64,000 bases of DNA, taken from the NCBI GenBank assembly GCA_019843655.1, contig JACDQD010000010.1, positions 4,881,637 to 4,945,636 on the forward strand. The letters run 5' to 3'. Below the pieces are notes generated by a model. The model was not told where the DNA came from. It saw only the letters and a list, made by a program, of their open reading frames with translations, and ran no database searches. Source of the DNA: Lethocerus indicus. Its lineage: Eukaryota; Arthropoda; Insecta; Hemiptera; Belostomatidae. Of this stretch, positions 43,613-56,000 are shown piece by piece (positions within the stretch are counted from its first letter, which is position 1; each line of letters begins with the position of its first letter). A program made the translations under genes and the position numbers.

Positions 43613-46600
43613 ACCCCCATCTACGCCACGCGGGCTTTCGTAGAGTGTCCGTTTCCCAATGACTAAATAAATTTTGTCCCGGACAACAGATTAAGAGAGA
43701 GCGAGATTGAAAAAGGATAGGGAGAGAGAAAGAGAGAGAGAAAACGGAGGAGAAAAAAGCGGGCTCGCACTGTTTGTCCGATCGAAGGGTATGATAATGT
43801 CAACACAACGCACGGTTTTATTGAACCCCGGCGTTTGGGTTCCGCCTTTCCGTACCGAAGGTTGTTATGTTTATCGCTACTTTATTAAACGGCTTCAAGT
43901 ATAACTTTTAATTTAAGTAAATTAATGCACAGGCAATTTTCTGAAATGCGGCGTTTTTAAAATTGCGTTTATTATCGTGTTAGAATTCCCGTTTTTCAGT
44001 TTATTATCATCCTTGGTTCGCTGCTGCCTGCTTGATCCGATGCTAGGCCTATTTCTATTACAACTACTACTGGCTTTCTCTTTCATTTTCATTTCTTTCG
44101 GACTTTTTATTAAGTTAACTTCTGTACTGAACAGGCTCTTTCTTATCATTTTTTTAAAAAGGATTTGTCGTTTTCGTCCTTCTACTTCTCGTTTTATGGA
44201 CATGTAATGATGATTATTTCAGGTCTTAATGGCATTTTCTCATTATTCCATGGCATAAATAAGTTGTTATGCCCGTAAGAGACGTGCAGTAAGTTCTTGA
44301 TTGTAATTGTAAATTTTGTACTGCTAATTCCGGTTCTTATAGCTCGAAATTACTGTAATAAGCAAGCAGTCAGGTGATCCTCGATAGAGAAAGGAGCAAA
44401 ACGGCTAATCGCCAGCAGACAGCTGTCGTTGCCAGTTAGCAGCAGTCATATGCAGTTTTAATCATCGTCCGATTTCGGATCTATATGTCGGTCGCTGGGT
44501 TGGGATTATTTTACTGCCTTATATAGAAAATGAAAAAAATATTACACACTGTAGTCCATCATTACTTCCCATATTTGCAAGGCGGTTTGATAATTTAATC
44601 AACATATTGTGTATTTAAATCTACAGTCTTATGGACTAATGGAGCTCTACAGTTCAAAACATATAAAGCGCACGCAATATTTGACAATCATTTTCTTTAG
44701 TTGGAAAAGTTTTGGACGATTCGCAATAAAATTTATTATCACTGTCATTTTGACATTAAAGCGTAGATGCAGATATGCTATTGGGATATGAATATTATAT
44801 ATAGTGTTATGACTATTATAATTATTTGTAGAAATAGGTGGAATTATTTTAATGTTTATTTAAAATTTATTCTTAAGTAAATCTACGATGCTTTAATTCT
44901 AAGGTTGCACAGTTTAGTTTTAATAACTAGATACGACATAGATATCAGTTCAGAGATGTTTTGAATTTTGATCAGAGGCAAAAGAACCCATTCCTGATTT
45001 AAACTCTGGACGTAATGAACGATAAGGATCGAAATGGGAGTTGACGCGGGGAATACAAATGACAAGAAATTAGCTCGTGATTGTAATTCCCTTTAGGAAC
45101 CGAAAGTAAAGTAGGAGGTTAGGAAACAGTCCTGTTGCGGCAAGCGCCACACATACGCGGCAATTTGTAGTTCGATCTTGGTCTCGTTCTGTTGGAACTG
45201 GAAATGATATGCTTAGTTTTGCAATTGGGCCGGTATATTTTAAAGGGGTTTATTTAATCGCCGAGGAGACCCGGACTGAAATGCACACGGGTAATACCCC
45301 GGGTTCATACCCGCAGGTAGTATACCGCCACGCGGCGGTGGGGTCACCTACCGGGGACAGTGACTCGGCGCCCCACTGTTCCGTCCTGATGCGCCACAAC
45401 GTGGCTCAACTAGCTGATGCACAAACAGGGCTGAAACGGGGCCGGATACCTGTCCTGGAATCACTGTTTCCTGTCTAAAAAACAACACCCCTTTCTAAGA
45501 AATAATGATAATCGTAAGTTACATAGCTTACAAACAACTTAAAGTGTGCGTATCAAAATTTCATTACTCATAATTACGCGTAAGAGACTGCAAACCGAAT
45601 CTCACCTTTAATCAATCTAGATTGTCCTGTCCATAACTGAGGACCCTAAAGCGATTCCGGCCCAAACGTGTTATTCATTGCTTACCGATGTTTCATTTCG
45701 CGTGTATCGCAGTTTGGGCGCACTTTCGGTCCGATTATCGACACCGAGATGAGCATGTGTCTGTCGGTGTCGGCGGGAAGGTCAGCCCGAGTCTAGACGG
45801 GTACTCGGCTCGGCGCTCGGGCAAAAACTGGCCACCGGCACCCCGGCCAATCCGCCTCACTCTCGGCCCGATCTCTCTCTCTCTCTATCTGCGCCTCATC
45901 GTCCCACAATCGTCGTCCCCGGTGGTTAACCCCCGCTTCGAATCCGCACGTCCGTTAGGCTTGAGTAGGCCGACGTGATATGTGCCCCGACTGCGGCCCC
46001 GTCCGGCAGCTAATTAGCGAGCCATCGCGGCATGCGCGGAATCCCCCTCCCTCTAGGCGTTTAAATAACAGTAATATGATCGGGTAATAACGAATCGCTT
46101 CATTCCTATTTAACCATTCTTACGTTTTCTTGAATTTGAAACGGGAAAAACCGGCCGACGCACCCTAAAATTGTAGTTTATTTTATTCTGTTCTGGGTGG
46201 CATTCACTCTCAATACTGCCTAATCCACTTGTCCGCAGATAGTGGATCGCTGGGAAAATACCACTGAGTTGTACAGTATAATATCAACGGATGAAATTAA
46301 CATAAAACCTGTAAAAATATTTTGCATACACTTGCTTTGTTGTTGTACCTGTAATTGACACATGCCGCTCTCAACCATGTTCAGGACTGACCCTGATTAT
46401 AAATATCGGGTTCTTTCAAATTTCCGAGAGTGATGTATTAAAGATTTAATTCGGATCACATAAGTAGCTATGTCACAATTTTTTGATGAGCTACTGTACC
46501 TCATCATAAAGCGTTGGTTGGGTATAAAGTATCATCAAAATGTCTAGTGTTTTTTTTTTATCAAGAAAATGTCTGTTTTATTTGAACTAAAAATGAAACA

Positions 46601-48054
46601 GAAAGCCATTTCAGATATTTTCTGTTGTCAAATATTACCGAAAACGCTGAATTTCTTGTATTTCGCTCCGTGACGAGTTTATCTTACATGTCTGCACTGC
46701 AGTCGTGACCGTACAGAGAATGGTAATACTATAAATTATACCATATGATGGTGAACTGCGGTGGGGCGAATAACCGACGCCTGCTCCGTAGAATATGTAA
46801 TCATGTAAGCCAGGCGTTGAACACCTGTTTAATTTATATTTTACATGTGCCCATTTTTCTATCATAATATGCTGATAGGCAAATTCCAGCGCACGGAAAG
46901 CATATTAATAGACCATCCATTGTTGGTATTTTTTGTGAAAGAAACCTGAAGCTATTTTTATGTGTGGTTATTATATTCATATGTATTAATTAATTAAAAT
47001 GTCTTTATAGTTCCATTTTGGAGAATCCTGATATGTGTGCACTTACATTTCTGTTTTTAATTTCTTGAAATTCGGAACTGTGTTTTTGTAATGGCCTAAT
47101 ATTGTTTATGAGATATGAAAAGCTCTCTTCATGTGTCACAATACCCATGTTAACTGGCCATAACTTATGCGATTTTCCATTTTCCATTCTTATGCCGCTC
47201 CATTATGTATCGGCTTTCCGCCATCGTCGACATTATTTCGTCAACAGTATTTTCGGTTTTATTCAATCGAGATTTGAACTCATTACCCGTCTCTAAAACG
47301 ACGGTTACCCGATAGTTTAATGCGAGAACCGTTTCTGAATTTTAATCCTTTGAGGTGAAAATATTTTAGCGCATACCTCCCCCCCAACGTTTGGGCGAGG
47401 CGGTATTTAACTTTCTAGGATCTTGTCCTATACTTTTAGACTATTTCCCGCAGGTTGTAATTTATGATATCCGTACGCAATGGACACTCTAATCTCTGTT
47501 TGAAATGGTTCTGAACGCCGCTTTGAAACGATTACCGAAATATCAAACGCCCATTAGTCCCGCCCTCCTACCGCTTGTTAGGTTTCACACTTAACTGTTT
47601 CGGATAGGCAAGAGAGGAACCAATAGCAACAACAAGTTTCACTCGTTTCATCACCTCATTCTGCCACAATCTGCAATCATAGATGTTGCCAACAAGAAGT
47701 AGATAGTTCTTAGATAATTTATTAACAATTAAGTAACACCTGATATAGTAATTTATTCACACAATTATGTCTGCGAGGGTTTGTGATATCATCCCCTCTT
47801 GTGATCTGAGTCCAACTCGCTGATTCGGTCCAATGCTAGACCGGTTTCAGTTATAAAGAAATGACGAAATGACGATTGCGAGAAGCCTAAACTATTCGGG
47901 CCCCAGTCCAAACTAATTATTACAGAATTCAAGAGACCGTTCTTAGCTTACAAAATATTTTCTCGCTCGCGAATGGGAGTTTGTTGCCGGGGCGGTAGGC
48001 ATTTATGACGACTGCTTTCGCAGGGTGTCCGGTTACTCGGGGAGGTTAAAAACC
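43613..48054. other. Noncoding block after the GA microsatellite
   Basis: No gene recognised. A purine-rich tract occupies 43691-43758. GC-rich, CpG-containing DNA lies at 45220-45480 and 45680-46050, where an open frame of 96 codons (45688-45978) has no recognisable domain. The remainder is AT-rich. Confidence 0.5.
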
Positions 48055-48066
48055 CGTCACGTGACG
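48055..48066. promoter_or_regulatory. CLEAR-type E-box palindrome CGTCACGTGACG
   Basis: A perfect 12-bp palindrome contains GTCACGTGAC, the consensus of the CLEAR/M-box bound by MiT/TFE and USF-type bHLH-leucine-zipper factors. It sits in a GC-rich pocket (about 47980-48120), unlike its AT-rich surroundings, so an intronic enhancer is conceivable. A single 10-bp match of this kind can occur by chance. Confidence 0.4.
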
Positions 48067-49577
48067 ACCCCCGGAGACCTGCCGTCTAAGGAAGCGATAC
48101 TGCGCCTGCTTTTTCCAACCTCCATTTTCGAACTCCAATGCCTTTTATTACGTTCGAAAGATTATTTATGCAGCACTGGATCAAATTATTAATCATATTC
48201 GTGGTACGATATTAATAGTTTGGACCAAACAAATATAGAGGTAAAGCATTAATATTTCATTATATCACAAGACACTTTTTTATTACTTTTATTAGATGGC
48301 CGGAACAGTGCCTTTAGCGGTGTGACTACTTAATGTGTTGGCCTTAAACATTAGAATATATTTTCGAGCTTATATCTTCAGTATCGGTTGCACTAAATAT
48401 GAAATTATGGTGGACGGGACTAAGAACCAAGCTATGGTACTTTCGAAACCAAAACCCAGGAACTAAATTCAGGAATTCCAACATTTATTGTTTTTACATT
48501 AAATTAATATACCTTGCAAAATTAAACCGAATATTCAGCCCTGAGGATATGACATAGGATTTTAACATTTTTTCTGGATAAAAAAAGAATACAATTTTGA
48601 TTTATATGATTATAAGTTACCTAGGTGGATGCCTCTACCGTTGGCCTAATAATTTTGTGGATGCATGGAATTCTTAGGGCTAATAGAGGGTCTCGAACCC
48701 CGGTATCAATGTTTACTCAGACGGACTTAAGTGTGTATGTGTGTGCAGGGCCACCGTCACATTCTCTCACGTCCCTCGCCCGACTATCATTCTACCATCG
48801 CGGGCCTTCCTTTGGACCGCGGGTGGCCAATTATTTAAACCCCCGGTCCAACTTTCTTCATTCGGCGGTCCGATCCACTGGCCTGCAATTTAAAGGAAGA
48901 AAATAAACATAGGAAAGGGCGATAATTTACATTTAAGTTGCGAGCACTCGTACGGCAATTTTGATCGATGGCGATTCTAGATTTGACTTCTTTGTAGGAT
49001 ATTATTGGTGAATGGATGGTGATTGATGGATGAAATTTACTAACCAAAAGTATTTTAAATTTTGAAAATTTGGTGTTATCGAACGAATGCGATAATTAAC
49101 TTACCTATTATACCGGCAAGTCCCTTGTCTCATATCATTATTATTATTATTATACTTTCAGTGACTCTTTTAGAGATTATACAATGTCTTATTATTTTAT
49201 TGTCATTGTTTTTTATTACATAACTTTGATAATTTAAGTTATCCAAATCTGCTAATTGACCCTATTGATTTTTTTTATTTTCAATATGCGACACAACTGC
49301 TTTAATTTAAAATTTGAACTTATAGGTTCATTTCCGGTCGAGGGTGTCACGCCTAGGCTGTTGGGCTTGAGTCGAATGGTTTCATGGGCCCTACAAGCCC
49401 CCCGCAATTTGCGCTAATCACACCCACCTATCCGCCCTGTAATTAATTTCTAATTTGTAATGACGTCACACCAAAGTATAGGCTTGGACGGCGAAAAGGC
49501 GTCCACTCAAAACACCAATTGTGGATTGTTGACAGTCTGTGTGTAATGTCTAATTGCCCGTATTAGGACTGTACGAC
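48067..49577. other. Noncoding block between the CLEAR palindrome and the E-box palindrome
   Basis: No gene recognised. It is mostly AT-rich, with an (ATT)n run at 49136-49152. A GC pocket at 48690-48890 includes a minus-strand tRNA B-box-like match near 48689-48702 without a convincing tRNA fold. Confidence 0.5.
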
Positions 49578-49591
49578 CCTCCAGCTGGAGG
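49578..49591. promoter_or_regulatory. 14-bp palindrome centred on CAGCTG
   Basis: CCTCCAGCTGGAGG is a perfect palindrome with a CAGCTG E-box at its centre, typical of class I bHLH (achaete-scute/daughterless, MyoD/AP-4 type) sites. It is expected less than once by chance in a window this size, but functional use is unproven. Confidence 0.4.
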
Positions 49592-50924
49592 ATAAGGAAC
49601 TGTATCTTTGTTTTCGGGGCCGTACCTTCACCCCGGAATTAGTGTCCAATGTTTTGAGCTTAATACCGAGTTCGTGATTTAAGAAAAATGTAAAAACAAT
49701 TCTCCTCAGTGCTAAAAGACGTTCCGTCGTTGAGTTTTGCTTTCTTTTTGAAATTAAGCGCTGTTTAAAACACTGTTACAGAACCACGAAGGTACAATTA
49801 CTTGGTAAGTCGCACTGTCAATACCTATTGTTACTGGACAGGAACTTACATCTAACATCGGTGTCAATATTATAATGAAATCCCGTAATTGGAGTGAACA
49901 ATAAATTGTAGAAACAGTTGGGTAACGCCCCATGTATCTTTTCATAATAAATAATGTTCAGAAGAATAGAAAAACAATATAATATAGACTACATTCATAG
50001 TCTAGAATAGTGCGATTGTATCAACTTTTAGCCTATTGTAGTTTTTTAATGCCGTATTCTGATTCTCTTTTGCTTGGGAATAATCAGAATGGGGATGGGG
50101 GGCGTAGGACAAAGGTCATAAGAAATGGGGGCGGTGTCCCGGATTGTGTATACCTTTTGTCTGACCCGAGACACCGAAGAGGTGGAATAGAAATAGCCCA
50201 GCTTGAAAAAAAAATCTAGTTTCCCTCCACGGTCGCATTTACTTCACGGTCCCAACCAGGAGGTTCCAGTATTAAACTTTCCATTTTGTGCTTACGGATC
50301 GCATAACGCGGCCCGTTTAAGTTCTAAATTAACCAGGTTCCGACAAATGGTGCCTTATAATTATTCTTTCGACGCGAAGGAATATTTTAATTTATAATTA
50401 ATTTGTCCGTCCTTAAAATATAAAAACCGAAAACACAAGCGTTAATACAGGCGGACAGGTTTGACACGGATGTTGCGCAACGGGCCCCCCCGTAAGGCGA
50501 AGGAAGTTGAATTTCTCTCATTTTTGATGGGATGCCGGGCCGCATTATGAAATGCAAAGTCATAGTCACCGGTGAATGTTTAAATAGACAGTCTAGACAC
50601 AACGTGCACCGAATGCTTTGGCCTTCTTTGGCGTCCAGCTGGCTGGCCCTGTCCGGCCATCGGTCTTCAGAGGTCCTCCACCACTCAATAGCTTCAAACT
50701 GAAATATGACCTGGGAAATATGGTTGTCTTAAACTGTACTTTCTTTTGTTATATATTGTTATGGGGAAAAACGTCCGGTCAAGAATCAGAATGTTTTAAA
50801 TCAGTGCGTTTAATGTATTATTTAATTTACTGACAGGATCCTGTATTAGTGAAATTGCGTTGAGCTGTTGTGTTAGAATTGAAAGAATTTCATGCGTTCA
50901 ATACGTCTTTTTTTATAGTAGAAA

Positions 50925-50949
50925 TGATTAGGATGCCGCAGCCTAATCA
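50925..50949. other. 8-bp inverted repeat TGATTAGG/CCTAATCA
   Basis: The arms lie at 50925-50932 and 50942-50949 with a 9-nt spacer. Each arm carries a TAATC homeodomain-like core, in inverted orientation. The same core is tandemly repeated at 34094 and 35481. It could be a paired homeodomain site. Confidence 0.5.
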
Positions 50950-52897
50950 GTGTTTCTTAGTTACTGCATACTTTCCAAAAGGCATACGTTTTAACACTTT
51001 GGAAGTTTGGAACCTCTGTCTGTTATCCTTCAACCGTTAATTGTATGTAGTTCAATAAGAAAAAAATCATTATTATAGATATAATTTTTGCTTAAATATT
51101 AGATTTAGAATCTTCTTAATACCGTCCGAAAGAGAATAAAAAATCCTTTGTGCCTGTTACAATGGGCGTCGCTTACCGAATGTACCTCCATCTGCAGAGG
51201 TCCTGCACCCACCGACACATTATATGATTCATGGCAACGAATAGCGCCCTGATTAGTTATTGTTTGTTGCTTCAATTTCATCATTGATAGCCCATAAATA
51301 ACTTTACAGCGGCTCTGCTCATTTATTTCGGCTTTTGATTTTGATTTATCTATTAAACGATAAATACGAATGGATGAAATGTTCCCCGTCCAAGTCAAAA
51401 CTCTCATCATTTTCTATTTAAAAGTATTTTTGAGAGGTGTAAAGGTGAAAGTCGGAGCTATGTTACAAAGCGGTGGTTACTTTTATGGAGTAAATATTCA
51501 ATTAGGATGTTTCGGCTGTGGGAACGAAGAAAAAAAACAGAAATAAAAGCGAGAGGGATTTGAAAAAGCCGACAGTTTAACGAGCGAGCGGCGACTCTCG
51601 CTCTCTGAATTGTTTTTCATCTCCGGATACCAATTTATTTTATTCCCGTTTATTTCACGCAAAGCTATCCGCACTTTATTAATGAATTCAGTTCGATATC
51701 GTTCTCTCGTGAAGGTCGGAGAGGTTCCCGAACTGCGATAAACGCGACCTGCGAACCGGCAGTTCTCTCTCTTTCGGTGCAATTAACCGGTCTAGCCATA
51801 TTATAACAGAAATAGTTGTATTCGCGATACTGTTAAATCGCGTATTATCAGTTTGAACGTTCCCGTATTATATAATTCGTTAATCGGTGCATAATCGGGT
51901 GGCGCCTGGAAAGGCCGGTCGTAACTGATAGTTAGTTAAGAACTCAAATAATGTAACCTATATTGAGAATGTACAATAAAACCAATTTATCATGTGTATT
52001 ATTAGAGGCAATTTTTTAGCACGAACTTCTTGTGCACATATTGTTTTCAACTCCTTCATAATGTCAGTACCCCTTTCCTTTATCGCTGATTGTGTTTTGC
52101 ATAAATATACAAAGGCCCAAGCGCATAATAGACAAACCATTTTTAGACATTGAATATACTGATCTCGCCATATTACTGTGCTGCACTCCTTCTATCTTCA
52201 AGATGGTCTCAAGAATAAAAATACTTTTATTTTGTATAAAAGCCGTTTATCGATTTTAAAGCCAGTATTTATATCGGAGAGTGAATAGCTAATTACGTGT
52301 TGGGTGCGAGAGAAGTGGAAAAAATAAATCAGAGGATAGGACATAACGAAGTGGAGTTACAATAGCGTTGATTTCATTGTTGGATTGGCCGCTGGGCGAT
52401 GAGTCTCCCGGTGAATGAAACCCTCCCTCGGGTGTATAATCCCCGGATATTTATGACCGCGGTTTAGCACTCCTTTCATTCATTTCACTCCCGACGCCTC
52501 GGATAAACAAAGTTTATTCGTTTCAATTCGGTATTACGCTGATGATACCGGCCCTGGCGCGTCTGCAAAATAATGCGTTCGGAAATTAATAATCCGGGAT
52601 CGAATGTAGACCGGGAAACTGTGACCGTACCACTGAGACCCGAACGTAGGGGCTCGTATACCACCGATGTACTTTATCCTTGCACACTTATAATGTACAG
52701 AATCATTTGCGTAACCAGAAAACTGGAAGTGTGCCTCGTATCTGATGCTACATTAGAAAATAATTGTCTCATTTATTCCAACGTCTACATGGACCTTGAA
52801 CGTAAAGGAAAAGAATGATAATAAAATCTCCTGTATAAAAGGCAGGGACTGTCGAACGATTTCAATGTTTATTACTCTCGTAAAACCCTAAGTACTT

Positions 52898-53035
52898 TGA
52901 ATCAATTAAAACTGAATCAATTAAAGATTGGGACATTTATTTGAGCTTCTTCCAGCTATTCCCCCTTGAACTTGGTTTCATATCGTTTACTTGTCACAAA
53001 CGCTACACATGGAATAATTAATGAATTAATTAATG
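52898..53035. promoter_or_regulatory. Cluster of homeodomain-like sites, candidate enhancer
   Basis: TGAATCAATTAAA occurs twice, 15 bp apart (52898-52910 and 52913-52925). It contains ATCAATTA, which resembles composite Exd/Pbx-Hox sites. About 90 bp later, 53014-53035 has overlapping TAATTA/ATTAAT words (AATTAATG repeated). AT-rich DNA produces TAAT words readily, so the duplicated 13-mer is the stronger part of the evidence. The window contains no promoter to which the cluster could be tied. Confidence 0.35.
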
Positions 53036-56000
53036 TAAATTATTATTTATTTTAATAGTAAGAAACTGTTAGTTAATATAATAAATATAGTTATAAGGCG
53101 ATTGTAGTGGTTATATTTATATAGTTTTCCTGTAGCTATATTTAAATTCTAATGAAATTTGGGACATAAAATTATGTAATATGTGAATCGTTTCGAACTT
53201 TATATTGCCATACATTGAGGCCTGGCAGAATTGAGCTAAATTATGTACTGCCGTTATTTCTTTTGATTGTTCGAATATATTTCAGTTTTTATGAAACGCA
53301 AGTAATCGCTTGAACTAGGGCAACTTGATCCGGGTTTCAAGCGACGCTCATATCTTATTTATTCATGATGTTACATAACGTTGTCTTCGCGCGTTCTAAG
53401 AACACATCATTAACTTCGATATTTGAGGTAACAAAACGTATACGAATTTTACATCGATAATACGTAAGTTACATAAGAACGTCATTAGGCAGTCTCGTAT
53501 GTTAAAATCTTAATTCGCGGCTGCTGAGAATGCGTTTTTACTGATAGCTACATAAATACAGATAATCGAGTACGCGGAATAGGCGATTTTTAAATTAAAT
53601 TACTAATAATAACTTTTTATAGACGTTTTCAGCAACCATCACTCGGATATAGTTTGGTTATCTTGTATTTATAAGAGAATATAGATTTGCGAAGGAAAAT
53701 CTCCTTTCTGCCCTTGATAAAAAAAATGTGATTATATTTCCGTTTGCGTTCAATATTACTTTTAATTTATTTTCCAATTTTTGTTGGCACAATCATGATA
53801 TGAAATTTATTGGAGCTAAAATTTCTTCGACACGAGTTGGTGATCAATGTCTTTGGAAAAATCATATAATTCAATCGACAATATCCCGTTTGTTGTTTTT
53901 TGGCTACATTTATATTTATGTCCTTCGATAATTGCGGTTAATGGGGTATGAAGTTATTTAGAATATTGTTACACGGATCGCTGATTTTTAAGAGGACAAT
54001 TTTGACCGCCAGGGTTCCATTTGTAAATTTAAATTAGGCCAAAAGCTTAAGTGGGTCTATTTACAGCCCTATTATTTTTTTATAGTCCTTTGTTTCTGTT
54101 TGTCGTTTTGCCAATTTCCGTTTCGTTCAGAAACCGTTTTACACTTCATGACTATGTTCCGCTTATTGATTTAAAATAATATCTCGTATTATTTTTCCTT
54201 TAATTCGTCATATATTCATGAGGAAAATGCAGTGCGAAAGATAAAGTTCTTCATCAATCATAGAACAAAACAAACCAAAAAATAATATGTCCGAAAGAAT
54301 TGAGATGCACTGATTGAGTGGACTTAAACGATTAAGTTAAATATTCGCCTTTAAAATATTGAATCTGATAAAGTCGTTTGGTTTTCGAAATAAAAGACTG
54401 TTTTTCAGGCCGGTCTGAAGAGAGATCGGTAAAATTAATCAGACGAAAAACACCGTACAACGATACGACAGTTTTTCAATTTCCTACGAAGCCGGTCTCT
54501 GACAGCCGATTGTGTCCCCGGGGCGAAACAATTTCGGTGCCTGCGCCAATTGGATTTAAAACAAACTGAAAATAAAAAGTAAACATATATACCAATTCTC
54601 CGATAATTTGATCGTGTCTTCAGTCCCGGGAAGGTCCATAAATATTTAAGACCAGTTTCGGATCGAACGGCAATTTTGAAACCGCGGCGAGTTCATTAGC
54701 CGACTGGCGGGGGAAGACGAATCGGGCACGCTCTCGTTAGGAGGGCCGAAATCCCGCCGACAGCCAGCACTGGTTTTTATTTCATTATTATGACGAATGG
54801 GTTTGTTTGAGCTCAATCGACCGATTGTTGTTCGGGCCAATAGATAATAGACGGGTTAATTGAATAGAGGCAGTCCGTTACGCCATTAAAAAAAAACCCC
54901 TCTCCTCTTTTATTATTCACAATTTGTTTTACGCTACAGAATCAACAAACCCTGACTAATCGTGATGATGTATAAAACACATTAATTCATATTTGCTTTA
55001 AGGCGGAAGGGATTATTTTGAAACCTGTTTAAACATAAAACCAGTGTATATAAATATTATTTCACTGCCAATTTTCTTTCCTTCCTATTGTCCAATTGAA
55101 GAAGTCAAAGAGTTTATATATAAAACTATTTATACATCTTGGTACACAAAAGTAACACACAATTAGTTAATTTTCCCGTAATAACAAAAAGTACAATTAA
55201 CGAATATCCACGAGGGGGGAAGCGACATACTTTAATTTTTAAAGAACCTGCCAGCAGGCAGTTTGACAGCAAAACTCTCACTGATGCCAAACAAACGTGA
55301 GCTTGAAACTGTTCTTCGTCACAAACGTTTTTGGTATCCTTAGAGTAAAACAAGCGACCGTTCGTGGACAAACTCATCGCGAACCTCCAAACAGGTACCG
55401 TTCTTTCAAACAAGATTGCCGCATTGTATAATTTGTTTCGATGGTTTCGATTTGGTTCGTCTCATGTTCTCGATAGGCGAATAGGCGATTCCGTACATTT
55501 AAATTTTGTGTCCATCCATTGTAAGCGGTGTAGCTTTGCAAGTTTGGCCCTGGGGGCCGCTGTCGAAATCGAGAAGGTCTCGTGTCCCGCACGGCGGCGT
55601 CTTTAAACCGGGCTGTGTGAGTCGCATACGGTCCTTTGACTTGGGCCCCTCGTGCCGCCTCAGGGCGCTATTGTTCTTACGCGGTACACCGACATTTCTC
55701 TTATGAAACCACACAGTTTTTTTTTCTGTCTGTTCGTGTGTAGTTCACGAGCTGGGCCCGGGACTATTGAATTATTCGCCGTGCGGCGATATAAACTGTG
55801 TGAGCCGAATACGGGCCCTATTCTCCCGCCGTCGGGTTTCCTCATTCCAGAAACGTTTCTGACACTGATTCGGTAGTCTTTTTGTTGTTTTTTCTCCCTT
55901 TCCTTCTTCGCCTTCTTCGACTTCTTTACTCCGACAGGGAATAATATGGGTCCAGTGACCCCGCCGTCTAATTGACGGAAGTTTAAACACCCCACGCAAG

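Noticed and set aside
48680..48710. Minus-strand B-box match within GGGGTTCGAGACCC
   Set aside because: The T-arm can partly pair, but I find no A-box at proper spacing and no acceptor stem, so there is no tRNA gene.
49100..49112. Minus-strand AGGTAAGTT (seen as AACTTACCT)
   Set aside because: On the minus strand the preceding bases are not pyrimidine-rich, so it is not a recursive site in the opposite orientation.
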